A DNA stretch of 64,000 nt from Planococcaceae bacterium Storch 2/2-2 (GTDB lineage: Bacteria; Bacillota; Bacilli; Bacillales_A; Planococcaceae). Positions within the stretch are counted from its first letter, which is position 1. Each line of letters starts with the position of its first letter. The stretch covers positions 1,178,001 through 1,242,000 of the forward strand of contig WOYE01000009.1 in NCBI GenBank assembly GCA_009740415.1, written 5' to 3'. The position numbers and the translations under genes are program-made. Below are positions 41,571 through 51,224 of this stretch, in pieces. The notes below the pieces were generated by a model. The model worked only from the letters and a program-made list of their open reading frames with translations. It did not search any database and had not been told where the DNA came from.

Positions 41571-42494
41571 ATGAGCCAAACTGTATTAGTAGCTGACGAC
41601 TCGACGTTGCGTCTCATTCAAGAAACGTACGCGGCGTATGAAGTGGAAGCGAATGGACCGGGTATGGTCGCACGTTTCAAATTACCTCACGCGACAGTGA
41701 CCGTCTATCGCTCGAAAAAAGTGCTATTTCAAGGAGCGCATCATGCGCAAGAAGCGAGTCGTTTTCAACGAGGCGAGCTCGCTCCTTTATCATCCGCTCC
41801 GTCCAACGAACTGAAGTCGAGCGTGCCGGATGACTTGCCGACCGCTTCTGTCATCGGATCCGATGAAACCGGGACGGGCGACTTTTTCGGGCCGATTACA
41901 GTCGCTGCTTGTTACGTACCGAAAGAAAAAATTGAACTTCTACAAGAACTTGGCGTAAAAGATTCGAAAATGTTAACGGACGATGCGATGCGAGACATGG
42001 CACCGCTCATCGCCGCATCGTGCATTCATAGTACGTTAACGCTCGACAACCCGAAATATAATGAACTGCAAGAAAAAGGATATTCGCAAGGAAAAATGAA
42101 AGCGATGATGCACAATGCAGCGCTCAACCACGTTCTTCGAAAAATGGACGGCGCGCCGTACGACTACATTTTGATCGACCAATTCGCACAAGAGCAAACG
42201 TACTACAACCATTTAAATCGATCGAAAGACGTCGTACGCGACCGCGTCATTTTCGCAACGAAGGCGGAACAAATTCACGTTTCCGTTGCAGCGGCGAGTA
42301 TTTTAGCTCGTTTTCAATTTTTAAAAGCGCTCGATGCCTTAAGTGAACGAGCAGGTGTCACGATTCCGAAAGGAGCGAGTGCGAAAGTAGACAAAGTCGC
42401 TGCTCGGCTATTGCGCACGTACGGCGAATCCGAACTGAAACAGTGGACGAAATGGCATTTTGCGAACCGTGAAAAAGCAAAACGACTACTTTAG
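41571..42494 (+). CDS. rnhC: ribonuclease HIII
   Basis: Cleaves the RNA strand of RNA-DNA hybrids. The 307-residue protein has the RNase HIII-specific N-terminal extension (about 1-90) with a TBP-like fold, and the catalytic domain with VIGSDETGTGDFFGPITVAA (Asp98, Glu99) and ILIDQFAQEQTYYNHL. A glutamate takes the place of the third Asp found in RNase HII. The start follows GAAAGGGG. It is followed by nnr, whose start lies 10 bases after the stop. Confidence 0.96.
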   Translation: MSQTVLVADDSTLRLIQETYAAYEVEANGPGMVARFKLPHATVTVYRSKKVLFQGAHHAQEASRFQRGELAPLSSAPSNELKSSVPDDLPTASVIGSDETGTGDFFGPITVAACYVPKEKIELLQELGVKDSKMLTDDAMRDMAPLIAASCIHSTLTLDNPKYNELQEKGYSQGKMKAMMHNAALNHVLRKMDGAPYDYILIDQFAQEQTYYNHLNRSKDVVRDRVIFATKAEQIHVSVAAASILARFQFLKALDALSERAGVTIPKGASAKVDKVAARLLRTYGESELKQWTKWHFANREKAKRLL

Positions 42495-42504
42495 GAGGAT
42501 GAAC

Positions 42505-44052
42505 ATGTGGATTGCAACGAAACGACAAATGAATGAGTTTGACCGATTCGTCATCGATGAACTCGGTCTTCCTGGTACAGTATTGATGGAAAATGCGGGT
42601 GAAGCGGTCGTACGAGCGATCGTCAAACGATTCGACGATCGACAAACGGCGATTACGATCGTTGCGAGCAACGGAAATAACGGTGGTGACGGCTTCGTCA
42701 TCGCTCGAAAATTGCTCTCGATCGGCTTTCATCCGACCGTATTATTTTTCGGAACGTGGGAACGCCTAACCGGCGATGCCGCGGTTCATGCAGAAGCGTT
42801 TCGCGTCTTCGGTGGTCACGTCATCGAACGCCCAGCCTTCGATCGGATGTGTGACGTCATCGATTCGAGCGACGTCATTGTCGATGCGTTGCTCGGCACA
42901 GGGTATACCGGTCCTCTTCGCGAGCCTTTCCCTTCGATCATCGCACGGATCAATACGTCGCGTGCGTACGTGTACGCGGTTGATCTTCCTTCCGGTGTTG
43001 AAGCATCGACCGGACGCGTCGTCACCGATGCGGTGCGAGCCGATGAGACGATTACCTTTATCGCGCCGAAATGCGGGTTCTTTTTAGAAGACGGTCCGCG
43101 CTTTATCGGAAAATGGACGGTGGATCGAATCGGTGTTCCGTTTTCAGTCGATGCGACCGTCATTAAACGAGCACCTTACTTGTTTACAGAGCGCGAGGCG
43201 ATCGATCGTCTACCGAAACGACCCGCCGACGGACATAAAGGAACGTTCGGCCACGTCCTCACATTGGGCGGTTCCCATTCCTACGTCGGCGCACCACTGT
43301 TCAGTGCAAAAATGGCGATGCATAGCGGTGCCGGACTCGTAACACTCGCAACACCAACGTCCATTTATGAAAAAGTAGCCGCTTCGTTACCCGAAGTTTT
43401 ATTTTTACCGCTCCCTGAACGAGAAGGACATATGACCGAAGAGGCGATTCCGCTCATCGAATCCGTGATCGACGGTGCCGATGTACTCGCGGTCGGTCCG
43501 GGATTCGGATTGTTTGAGGAAGGCTCGGCAATCATTCGTCAACTGCTCGACGTGACGAGCGGCCAGCCGATTGTTTTCGATGCCGATGCGCTCACGTTAC
43601 TCGTCGATTCACTCGATGCATTACGTGCCTACCGCGGTGATGTGATCGTCACGCCTCACCCCGGCGAAATGGCTCGCCTTTTACAAACCGATGTACCTAC
43701 AATTGAAAGCGATCGACTCGGCGCCGCCTATACGTTAGCGACGACGTACCGCATTCACGTCGTATTGAAAGGTCATCGGACGATCGTAACGAGTCCTTCG
43801 GGCGACCAATCGATCATTCCGTACGGGACAGATGCCCTCGGAAAAGGTGGGAGCGGCGACGTCTTAACCGGATTGATCGCCTCATTTCTTGCGCAAGGCA
43901 TTTCAACACAAGATGCTCTTCGCATCGCAGTCGTCTTGCACGCTCGAAGTGGTGAACGAGCGAGTGAAACGCTTTCGAGTTACGGCGTCACTCCTCTTTC
44001 TTTAATCGATGCGATTCCGCGTCTCTTACGCCAATGGCAAACCGAATCGTAA
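42505..44052 (+). CDS. nnr: bifunctional NAD(P)HX epimerase / ADP-dependent dehydratase
   Basis: Repairs hydrated NADH and NADPH in two steps. The N-terminal YjeF_N domain (about 1-210) is the epimerase, with MNEFDRFVIDELGLPGTVLMENAG and ASNGNNGGDGFVIARKL. The C-terminal ribokinase-like domain (about 225-510) is the dehydratase, with HKGTFGHVLTLGGS, FDADALTLL, TPHPGEMARLL and GTDALGKGGSGDVLTGLIA. Fusion length of 515 matches bacterial Nnr. Start ATG 42505 follows AGGAGG. It is co-transcribed with rnhC. Confidence 0.95.
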   Translation: MWIATKRQMNEFDRFVIDELGLPGTVLMENAGEAVVRAIVKRFDDRQTAITIVASNGNNGGDGFVIARKLLSIGFHPTVLFFGTWERLTGDAAVHAEAFRVFGGHVIERPAFDRMCDVIDSSDVIVDALLGTGYTGPLREPFPSIIARINTSRAYVYAVDLPSGVEASTGRVVTDAVRADETITFIAPKCGFFLEDGPRFIGKWTVDRIGVPFSVDATVIKRAPYLFTEREAIDRLPKRPADGHKGTFGHVLTLGGSHSYVGAPLFSAKMAMHSGAGLVTLATPTSIYEKVAASLPEVLFLPLPEREGHMTEEAIPLIESVIDGADVLAVGPGFGLFEEGSAIIRQLLDVTSGQPIVFDADALTLLVDSLDALRAYRGDVIVTPHPGEMARLLQTDVPTIESDRLGAAYTLATTYRIHVVLKGHRTIVTSPSGDQSIIPYGTDALGKGGSGDVLTGLIASFLAQGISTQDALRIAVVLHARSGERASETLSSYGVTPLSLIDAIPRLLRQWQTES

Positions 44053-44133
44053 CACACGTTGGTAGGAAATGGTCAAAAACGTGCCCATCCGAAGAAATTG
44101 TACGAACACCGAAAGAGACATTATAGCACCTAA

Positions 44134-44180
44134 AAAAGACCGTGCGCGCAACGATTGCTCGTTGCATGTACGGTCTTTTC
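44134..44180. terminator. bidirectional terminator between nnr and pheT
   Basis: AAAAGACCGT / ACGGTCTTTT outer stem with an inner GCAACGA / TCGTTGC stem, flanked by A and T tracts. It serves the convergent nnr and pheT. Confidence 0.85.
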
Positions 44181-44196
44181 TATCTTTATCGATACG

Positions 44197-46611
44197 TTAT
44201 GCGCGTAATGTCGCTTTCGCTCGTTCAGTCAATGCTTGTAATACACGGTCGTGCGCTTGAACGACTTCTTCATCTGTCAACGTACGAGTTGGGTCGAAGT
44301 ACGTTAATGAGAAGGCGAGTGATTTTTGACCATCCGCTACGTTCTCTCCTTCGTACAAGTCGAAAAGACGTACGTCACGGAGTAAGCGTCCACCTGCTTC
44401 GTGGATGATCGTTTCCAATGTCGCTGCTGTCGTTTCACGATCGACGACGAGTGCGATGTCGCGTGAAATCGTCGGATATTTTGAAACAGGAACGTACATC
44501 TCTTGATCCGTCGATTCATGCAAAATAGCGTGTAAATCGAGTTCGAATACGTACGTTTCTTTTAAATCTTGTTCTTTTTCGACCGTCGGGTGAATTTGAC
44601 CGACGTGTCCGACGTACGTTCCGTCCAATGCGATCGCCGCTGTACGACCTGGGTGCATCTGGTCGATCACTTTCGCTTCGTACGTGACGCGGTTTTCTAA
44701 TCCGAGTGTGCGGAACAATCCTTCGATGATACCTTTCACGACGAAGAAATCGACTTCTTTTTTCTCGCCTTGCCATTCGTTCGACACCCATTGTCCTGTC
44801 AATACGCCTGAGAGACGTTCCACTTCTGCTGGAAGGCCGTCTTCTTCGTTTCCGAGGTACACCGAACCCGTTTCATAAATCGCAATGTCTGATGTGCGTC
44901 GAGCGACGTTGTACGTCGCGACGTCGAGCAAGCTCGGAATGAGGCTTTGACGAAGGGTACTATGCTCTTCGCTCATCGGCATCATTAACTTCGTCAATTG
45001 ACATGGTTCGATTGCGAATTGTTGCGATTTTTTCTCGCTCGTCAATGAGTACGTAATCGTCTGATACAACCCTGCTCCTTCTAAGTAACGGCGGACGAGA
45101 CGACGTTTCGCTTGATACGGCGTCAATTTACCTGGTGTGACCGCTGTGACGGGTAACGTCACCGGAATGTGATCGTATCCGTACATACGCGCAATTTCTT
45201 CCACGATATCTTCTGGAATTTTCAAATCTTGACGACGTGTCGGCGCTTCGATGATCAATTGACCACTTTCTGCTTTCGTCGGAATTTGAAGTCGCTCTAA
45301 AATATCGAGCATATCGGATAATGAAATTTTCATTCCGAGACGTGCGTTAATGAAGTCTGGTGAGACGACGATCTGTTTCGGTGTTTTATCGAGTTCGTCG
45401 TGTAAAACCGTTCCTTCTAATACGTCGCCTTCAGCATATAAACTCATCAATTGAGCGGCGCGCTCTGCTGCGAGTAATACGCGATTCGGGTCGACTCCTT
45501 TTTCGAAACGTGCACTCGAATCACTACGTAAGCCGATCGCACGTGACGTACGGCGTACCGTTGCCGGGTCGAAGTATGCGGCTTCAATGACGACCGTCGT
45601 CGTCTCATCCGACACTTCAGAGTTGCCTCCACCCATAACTCCCGCGAGAGCGACCGGTTCTTTACCGTTCGTAATGACGAGGTCTTCTGCCGTTAATGTG
45701 CGTTCTTCTTCGTCGAGTGTCACCATCGTTTCGCCTTCGTTCGCAAGACGGACGACGATCTCTTTTGAACCGAGTTTATCGTAATCGAATGCGTGAAGCG
45801 GTTGACCGTATTCTAACAAGACGAAGTTCGTAATATCGACGACGTTATTGTGTGGACGGATCCCTGCTGCCATTAAATAGTTTTGCATCCACATCGGTGA
45901 CGGACCGATTTTTACGTTGCGAACGACTTTTGCCGCATACAACGGGTTTTGTTCTTTCGCGTCTACCGTGACATCGATCCAGTCCGCTGCACGTTCTTCT
46001 GCCGTTTCATACGTCGCTTCTGGTAGACGGACCGGACGGTTTAAAATCGCTCCGACTTCGTATGCGACGCCGAGCATACTTAATGCGTCCGAACGGTTCG
46101 GCGTTAAGTCGAACTCGTATACGACGTCGTCAAGTCCGATGTAGTCGAGTGCGACGTCGCCTACTTTCGCATCTTCTGGTAAGACGTAAATGCCTTCTGC
46201 GTATTCTTTCGGCACGACTTTTCCTTCGACGGCTAATTCTTGTAACGAACAAATCATCCCGTGTGACGCTTCGCCGCGAAGTTTAGCTTTTTTAATTTTA
46301 AAGTTTCCTGGCAATACTGCACCTGGTAACGCAGCGATTACTTTTTGACCTTTCGCAACGTTCGGTGCACCACAAATGATTTGTTGCAATTCTTCTTCAC
46401 CGACGTCGACTTGACAAATGTTCAAACGGTCGGCATCTGGGTGTTGTTCACATTCGACGACTTCCCCGACGACGACATGGTTCATGCCGTGTGAACGTTC
46501 GATGATCGCATCGACTTCAATGCCAGAACGTGTAATCGTTTCTGCTAATTCGTGAAGATCTTGGTCTTCAATCGTGACGTAATCGTTTAACCAATTTGTT
46601 GATACTAACAT
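44197..46611 (-). CDS. pheT: phenylalanine-tRNA ligase beta subunit
   Basis: 804-residue beta subunit of the heterotetrameric PheRS. It has an EMAP/tRNA-binding domain at about 40-150 (VVVGEVVECEQHPDADRLNICQVD), the B3/4 editing domain (about 200-400), B5 (about 405-475), the catalytic-like core (IARMYGYDHIPVTLP onward) and a C-terminal FDX-ACB anticodon domain (SKYPTISRDIALVVDRETT; SLAFSLTYFDPTRTLTDEEV). The start follows AAGGAGG. It lies 15 bases downstream of pheS and shares the T-box control. Confidence 0.97.
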   Translation of the reverse strand: MLVSTNWLNDYVTIEDQDLHELAETITRSGIEVDAIIERSHGMNHVVVGEVVECEQHPDADRLNICQVDVGEEELQQIICGAPNVAKGQKVIAALPGAVLPGNFKIKKAKLRGEASHGMICSLQELAVEGKVVPKEYAEGIYVLPEDAKVGDVALDYIGLDDVVYEFDLTPNRSDALSMLGVAYEVGAILNRPVRLPEATYETAEERAADWIDVTVDAKEQNPLYAAKVVRNVKIGPSPMWMQNYLMAAGIRPHNNVVDITNFVLLEYGQPLHAFDYDKLGSKEIVVRLANEGETMVTLDEEERTLTAEDLVITNGKEPVALAGVMGGGNSEVSDETTTVVIEAAYFDPATVRRTSRAIGLRSDSSARFEKGVDPNRVLLAAERAAQLMSLYAEGDVLEGTVLHDELDKTPKQIVVSPDFINARLGMKISLSDMLDILERLQIPTKAESGQLIIEAPTRRQDLKIPEDIVEEIARMYGYDHIPVTLPVTAVTPGKLTPYQAKRRLVRRYLEGAGLYQTITYSLTSEKKSQQFAIEPCQLTKLMMPMSEEHSTLRQSLIPSLLDVATYNVARRTSDIAIYETGSVYLGNEEDGLPAEVERLSGVLTGQWVSNEWQGEKKEVDFFVVKGIIEGLFRTLGLENRVTYEAKVIDQMHPGRTAAIALDGTYVGHVGQIHPTVEKEQDLKETYVFELDLHAILHESTDQEMYVPVSKYPTISRDIALVVDRETTAATLETIIHEAGGRLLRDVRLFDLYEGENVADGQKSLAFSLTYFDPTRTLTDEEVVQAHDRVLQALTERAKATLRA

Positions 46612-46626
46612 GTATGAAAGTCCTCC

Positions 46627-47664
46627 TTATAGTTCAGTATGGTTGAATTGTGATAAAAAGCGTAAATCGTTCGTAAAGAAGTTTCGAATGTCTTCAATTC
46701 CGTAACGAAGCATCGCGATTCGCTCTTGTCCCATTCCGAATGCGAATCCTGTCATCGTTTTCGAATCGTATCCAGCCATTTCTAAAACGTTCGGGTGCAC
46801 CATACCGCCACCTAAAATTTCGATCCATCCTGTTTGCTTACAGACGTTACATCCGTCGCCACCGCATTTGAAACATGAAATGTCCATTTCAACAGACGGC
46901 TCAGTGAACGGGAAGAAACTTGGGCGAAGACGAATTTCTCGATCAGCGCCGAACATTTTTTTCGCGAATAAATCGAGCGTTCCTTTTAAGTCACTCATCC
47001 GAATATTTTCTCCGACGACGAGTCCTTCAATTTGCGAGAATTGGTGCGAGTGTGTCGCATCGTCTGAATCACGACGGTACACTTTTCCTGGACAAATAAT
47101 TTTGATCGGCTCGCCTTTTTTCTGTTCCATGACACGCGCTTGTACAGGTGACGTATGCGTACGGAGCAACGTCTCTTCTGAAATGTAAAACGAATCTTGC
47201 ATATCACGAGCTGGGTGATCCGGCGGTAAGTTTAACGCTTCGAAGTTGTAAAAGTCTTTTTCAACTTCCGGGCCTTCCGCGATCTCATACCCCATACTTA
47301 AAAAGATGTCCTCAATTTCTTCCGCTACACGCGTAATCGGGTGATGGTTTCCAACTTTCACTTCTCGCCCTGGCAACGTGACGTCGATCGTTTCCGATGC
47401 AAGACGTTCTTCTAACGCTTTCGCTTCGAGTTCCTCTTTTTTCTCCTCTAAAAATGTCGTCACTTCTTGACGAATGACGTTAACGAGCTGTCCCATTTTC
47501 GGACGTTCTTCCGCAGGAAGTTTCCCCATTCCTTTTAAAAGGTCTGTAATCGGTCCTTTTTTCCCGAGGTATTTGACACGAATGTCATTGAGCTCTTTCG
47601 TATCGAGCGTCGCTTTAATTTTTGCGATCGCTTCTTCTTTCAATGCTTGTAATTTTGTTTCCAT
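46627..47664 (-). CDS. pheS: phenylalanine-tRNA ligase alpha subunit
   Basis: 345-residue catalytic subunit that charges tRNA-Phe. An N-terminal coiled coil (about 1-85) binds tRNA, and the class II core follows. Motif 2 ([22 protein letters not shown]) and motif 3 ([22 protein letters not shown]) are complete. [18 protein letters not shown] zinc-type knuckle is seen, as in Bacillus PheS. The start follows AAAGGAG. Expression is governed by a T-box leader with a Phe specifier. Confidence 0.97.
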   Translation of the reverse strand: METKLQALKEEAIAKIKATLDTKELNDIRVKYLGKKGPITDLLKGMGKLPAEERPKMGQLVNVIRQEVTTFLEEKKEELEAKALEERLASETIDVTLPGREVKVGNHHPITRVAEEIEDIFLSMGYEIAEGPEVEKDFYNFEALNLPPDHPARDMQDSFYISEETLLRTHTSPVQARVMEQKKGEPIKIICPGKVYRRDSDDATHSHQFSQIEGLVVGENIRMSDLKGTLDLFAKKMFGADREIRLRPSFFPFTEPSVEMDISCFKCGGDGCNVCKQTGWIEILGGGMVHPNVLEMAGYDSKTMTGFAFGMGQERIAMLRYGIEDIRNFFTNDLRFLSQFNHTEL

Positions 47665-47696
47665 CAGTCATCTAGCTCCTTTCAATTGATAAAAAT

Positions 47697-47963
47697 AAAA
47701 AAGTCCCCGCCCCTATAACATAGGGACGAGGACGAGTTCGCGGTACCACCCAGAATTATCACACGATGTGATCACTTCATTGTAACGAATAACGGCTCGG
47801 AACCGGCTCACTTTTACACGCGTAAGACGTGGTCCTAGTGGCAGCTCGTAGGGTGAACTTCGATTCCGTGAACGGCTCGTGCTTTCAGTCGATGACACGA
47901 ACTTCCTATAACGTTCAACAGGAATGTACTCTTCCTACTACTAACGCTTTTATTATTTTCTTC
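47697..47963 (-). promoter_or_regulatory. T-box leader of pheST (Phe specifier UUC)
   Basis: The minus strand contains the T-box core GGGTGGTACCGCG (47739-47752), followed by a GC-rich terminator (47697-47732, GTCC-CGTCCCTAT / ATAGGGGCGGGGAC, then T6). Upstream stem I text includes TCGAAGTTCACCCTACGAG, in which TTC followed by A is the likely phenylalanine specifier. Uncharged tRNA-Phe would stabilise the antiterminator and allow pheST transcription. Confidence 0.9.
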
Positions 47964-47969
47964 CCGTTC

Positions 47970-47998
47970 AGTATACACGAGTTGTTTGAATTGCGCAA
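47970..47998 (-). promoter_or_regulatory. sigma-A promoter of the pheST leader
   Basis: Minus strand TTGCGC, 17 bases, TATACT, ending 7 bases before the leader start. Confidence 0.6.
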
Positions 47999-48005
47999 AT
48001 GCGTA

Positions 48006-48761
48006 TTATACCGCGTAGTGGAACAATAAAATACCAGTCGCAATACCGACATTCAGTGATTCGGCACGGCCTGGCATCGGAATGTAAACGACTTCGTCCG
48101 CACGTTCCATATAATACGGCGCGACTCCGGCACCTTCGTTTCCGACGATGAGTGCGAACGTTTCATCGAGTGTGACGTCCCGATACGATTTCGCTGTTTT
48201 CGACCACCCTGTCGCGAGCACTGGAATGCTCGCACATTGGAACTGCTCGATCGCTTCTTCAAGTTCCATCGATACGATCGGTAAATGGAAATGTGACCCT
48301 TGCGCCGAACGTAACGTTTTCGCATTGTACGGATCCGCGCTTCCTTTTCCGACGATGACGGCATCGATGCCCGCTGCGTCTGCTGTGCGAATCATCGTTC
48401 CGACGTTACCTGGATCTTGGACAGCATCGATGAGTAAATAACGTTTTCCCGCTTCGATCGGCTGATCGACTGCCTCTTTCCTGCAATGCGCAAAGACGTG
48501 CTGCGACGTTTCCGTCTCTTGCAATTCGCGTGCGACTTCATTCGTTACTTCGACGAAGACGCCCGCCTCTTTCCAACTTTCTGGATAGTCTACTTCTTCC
48601 GATACGATCAAATGGATGACGGCTCCTGCTTTGATCGCTTCTTCGACGAGATGAACCCCTTCTACGAGAAATTCACCTGTCGTTTCACGTTCTTTCTTTT
48701 TTTGGATGAGTTTTTTCCACTGTTTGACGAGTGCATTACTCGTCGATTCGATTCGTTTCAC
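48006..48761 (-). CDS. TrmH/SpoU-family RNA 2'-O-methyltransferase
   Basis: A 251-residue SPOUT methyltransferase that transfers methyl from S-adenosylmethionine to ribose 2'-OH of rRNA or tRNA. It has an N-terminal substrate-binding domain (about 5-85) and a knotted SpoU domain with the motifs LLIDAVQDPGNVGTMIRTADAAG, ALIVGNEGAGV and IPMPGRAESLNVGIATGILLF. The location next to pheST matches Bacillus ysgA. The RNA target is not known from the sequence. It starts at GTG 48761, 10 bases after GGAGG. Confidence 0.93.
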   Translation of the reverse strand: MKRIESTSNALVKQWKKLIQKKKERETTGEFLVEGVHLVEEAIKAGAVIHLIVSEEVDYPESWKEAGVFVEVTNEVARELQETETSQHVFAHCRKEAVDQPIEAGKRYLLIDAVQDPGNVGTMIRTADAAGIDAVIVGKGSADPYNAKTLRSAQGSHFHLPIVSMELEEAIEQFQCASIPVLATGWSKTAKSYRDVTLDETFALIVGNEGAGVAPYYMERADEVVYIPMPGRAESLNVGIATGILLFHYAV

Positions 48762-48888
48762 CTTTCAAACGCCTCCGTTCTTTCTGTTTCCTATTGTACA
48801 CGATTTGTACGCGTCGCGACGATTTTCTTCTAAAATAACGCGCCGATCAAACGCGGGCGCGCGAACGCCCCAAACGATCCGATCAAAC

Positions 48889-48926
48889 TAAAAAATCGCC
48901 CGGTGCAGGCGATTGCACCGGACGAT
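48889..48926 (-). terminator. intrinsic terminator of argF
   Basis: Minus strand ATCG-CCGGTGCA / TGCACCGG-CGAT hairpin with loop ATCGCC, followed by T5, 37 bases after the argF stop. Confidence 0.8.
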
Positions 48927-48963
48927 ATGTAGGGGTTGTACTTTTTGCCGAACTTCGAAAATG

Positions 48964-49917
48964 TTAACCGAGAAGAGCGGCAAGCACTGCTTTTTGTGCA
49001 TGTAGACGGTTTCCAGCTTGTTGGAAGACGTACGAGTTCGGTCCATCAATGACCGATGCTGATACTTCTTCTTCACGATGAGCAGGTAAACAGTGAAGGA
49101 ACATGTAGTCGTCTTTCGCATGCGCAGCGAGCGCATCGTTAATTTGATACCCTTCGAAATCTTTTAAACGTTGAGCCGCTTCTTCTTCTTGCCCCATGCT
49201 CGTCCAAACGTCCGCATACAGAGCATCCGCTTCTGTCGCTGCTTCGACCGGATCGTTCGTCATCGTGAAGCTGCCGCCGTTTTGTGAAGCGAGAGCTTTC
49301 ACACGCTCGGCAATCGCTCCGTCAAATTCGTACCCTTCTGGTGAAGCGACGATGACGTGCATGCCCATATGAGCTCCTGCTGCCATGAGTGAGTGCGCAA
49401 CGTTGTTTCCGTCCCCGATGTAGGCGAGTTTTAACCCTTTTAACTCACCTTTTACTTCTTTCAACGTTAATAAATCCGCCATCGCTTGGCACGGATGATA
49501 GACGTCCGTTAATCCGTTAATGACAGGAATCGTTGCATGTTCTGCAAGTTCTTCTACCATCGCATGTGAATTCGCACGGATCATAATGCCGTCTAAAAAT
49601 TCACTCATCACTTTTCCTGTATCGTGAACCGTTTCACCGCGTCCGATTTGCAAATCGTTCGCATTCATATACATTCCATTTCCACCGAGTTGTGTCATGC
49701 CGACTTCGAATGAAATCCGTGTACGTGTTGACGATTTTTCAAAAATCATCCCGAGTGTTTTGCCGTCGAGAATCGTCACTTTTTCGCCTGCTTTTAATTT
49801 TCCTTTTAATTGTACCGCGTAGTCGAGCAAACATTCGATTTCTTCACTCGTATAATCGAGTAATGTCAACATGTCGCGTCCCTTTAATTGTTGTAATACG
49901 TCTGCTTTGTTTGTCAT
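48964..49917 (-). CDS. argF: ornithine carbamoyltransferase
   Basis: Joins carbamoyl phosphate and ornithine to citrulline in arginine synthesis. The 317-residue protein has the carbamoyl-phosphate loop SSTRTRISFEVG (STRTR at 63-67), HPCQAMADLLTLKE, and the ornithine-binding FLHCLPAHR with Cys. ATG 49917 is chosen because AAGGGG lies 9 bases upstream; the longer TTG version overlaps that site. It is the only arginine gene here, with its own promoter and two ARG boxes, which favours the biosynthetic role over an arginine-deiminase ArcB. Confidence 0.95.
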   Translation of the reverse strand: MTNKADVLQQLKGRDMLTLLDYTSEEIECLLDYAVQLKGKLKAGEKVTILDGKTLGMIFEKSSTRTRISFEVGMTQLGGNGMYMNANDLQIGRGETVHDTGKVMSEFLDGIMIRANSHAMVEELAEHATIPVINGLTDVYHPCQAMADLLTLKEVKGELKGLKLAYIGDGNNVAHSLMAAGAHMGMHVIVASPEGYEFDGAIAERVKALASQNGGSFTMTNDPVEAATEADALYADVWTSMGQEEEAAQRLKDFEGYQINDALAAHAKDDYMFLHCLPAHREEEVSASVIDGPNSYVFQQAGNRLHAQKAVLAALLG

Positions 49918-49961
49918 TGGAGCCAACCCCTTTTCTTTTTCTGTTTTGTTCGTTGGTACTC

Positions 49962-49990
49962 ATTATAGTTATGTATAATTATAAAGTCAA
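49962..49990 (-). promoter_or_regulatory. sigma-A promoter of argF
   Basis: Minus strand TTGACT, exactly 17 bases, TATAAT, about 45 bases before the start codon. One of the strongest promoters in the window. Confidence 0.85.
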
Positions 49991-50007
49991 ATGAATATGT
50001 ATACTTT
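49970..50007. promoter_or_regulatory. two ARG boxes (ArgR/AhrC operator)
   Basis: TATGTATAATTATAAAGT (49970-49987) and AATGAATATGTATACTTT (49990-50007) each fit TNTGNATWWWWATNCANA with two or three mismatches. They are separated by 2 bases, as in known ARG box pairs, and cover the argF promoter. Confidence 0.7.
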
Positions 50008-50057
50008 TAAAAATTATTTACGTCGTTTCTCTCAAAGGGTACATCTTCACAAAAGAA

Positions 50058-50085
50058 ACGGTCGCTATTCTGACAATAGCGACCG
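50058..50085 (-). terminator. intrinsic terminator of the M42 peptidase gene
   Basis: GGTCGCTATT / AATAGCGACC perfect hairpin with a 5-base loop, just beyond the stop, followed on the minus strand by GTTTCTTTTG. Confidence 0.7.
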
Positions 50086-50091
50086 CTCTCT

Positions 50092-51174
50092 TTATGATTC
50101 GTACGTAATTTGGGAAACTTTCTTTTCGTCCAATTGTTGGATGACACGAACGAGCAAGTCGACCGCATGTTCAAAATCTTTTCGGTGAAGCATCGCAGCA
50201 TTCGTATGAATGTAGCGTGTCGCAATCGTCACAGCGAGCGTTGGGACACCTTCACCTGTTAAATGAATCGAGCCGGCATCGGTTCCACCGCCTGCAATCG
50301 AATCGAACTGATACGGGATCTCGTACCGTTCTGCCGTATCGACGACGAGTTCACGCAATCCTTTATGTGACACCATCGAAGCGTCGTACAAAATAATTTG
50401 AGGCCCTTTCCCCATTTCACTCATCGCATCTTGTGCAGTGACACCTGGCGTATCGCCGGCGATGCCGACGTCTACCGCAAAACCGATATCCGGTTGTACG
50501 ACCGCAGTCGCTGTTTTGGCACCGCGAAGACCGACTTCTTCTTGCACCGCTCCGACGCTGTACAACGTGTTCGGATGCCCTTCTTTTTTCAACCGTTTCA
50601 TCACTTCGATCGCGATTGCTAAACCGATTCGGTTATCCCATGCTTTCGCTAATAAATAATCAGGATTGTTCATCACTGTAAATTCGAAATACGGAGTGAC
50701 CATATCACCTGGTCGAATACCCCACGATTCCACTTCTTCTTTTGATGCCGCACCGACATCGATGAACATATCTTTTATGTCAGCCGGCTTTTTCCGGTCA
50801 GCCGGTGATAAAATATGCGGTGGCTTCGAACCGATGACACCGACGACTTCTTCACCGGCACGCGTCGTCACAGTGACGCGTTGTGCGAGCATCACTTGAC
50901 TCCACCAACCACCGACCGTTTGGAATTTTAAAAATCCCCCTTTCGTCACTTGGGTCACCATAAAACCGACTTCATCCAAATGTCCCGTCACCATAATGCG
51001 CGGGGTGGACGAGCTTCCTTCGTGTACAGCGATGAGCGAGCCGAGCCCGTCGCTTCGGAACGTATCCGCTACGCCTTGTAACTCTTCTTCCATCACTCGC
51101 TTCACCGCTCGTTCATTTCCCGCAATTCCGTTCGCATCTGTCAACCGTTTTAACATTTGTACTGTTTCGTCCAT
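50092..51174 (-). CDS. M42-family (FrvX/YsdC-like) metal aminopeptidase
   Basis: A 360-residue cobalt/zinc aminopeptidase of family M42, relatives of which degrade peptides as large cytosolic tetrahedral complexes. Ligand blocks are [13 protein letters not shown] (His and adjacent Asp), [16 protein letters not shown] (bridging Asp), [13 protein letters not shown] (catalytic Glu pair) and [19 protein letters not shown] with the final His-containing block. Start ATG 51174 follows AGGAGG; the longer frame is not supported. Length matches Bacillus YsdC. A single gene bordered by terminators on both sides. Confidence 0.93.
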   Translation of the reverse strand: MDETVQMLKRLTDANGIAGNERAVKRVMEEELQGVADTFRSDGLGSLIAVHEGSSSTPRIMVTGHLDEVGFMVTQVTKGGFLKFQTVGGWWSQVMLAQRVTVTTRAGEEVVGVIGSKPPHILSPADRKKPADIKDMFIDVGAASKEEVESWGIRPGDMVTPYFEFTVMNNPDYLLAKAWDNRIGLAIAIEVMKRLKKEGHPNTLYSVGAVQEEVGLRGAKTATAVVQPDIGFAVDVGIAGDTPGVTAQDAMSEMGKGPQIILYDASMVSHKGLRELVVDTAERYEIPYQFDSIAGGGTDAGSIHLTGEGVPTLAVTIATRYIHTNAAMLHRKDFEHAVDLLVRVIQQLDEKKVSQITYES

Positions 51175-51191
51175 CGTTTTCCTCCTGTCAC

Positions 51192-51220
51192 AAAAAGCTA
51201 CGCACATGGCGTAGCTTTTC
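51192..51220 (-). terminator. intrinsic terminator of ddh
   Basis: AAAGCTACGC / GCGTAGCTTT hairpin with loop ACATG followed on the minus strand by T5, 5 bases after the ddh stop. Confidence 0.8.
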
Positions 51221-51224
51221 GGTT

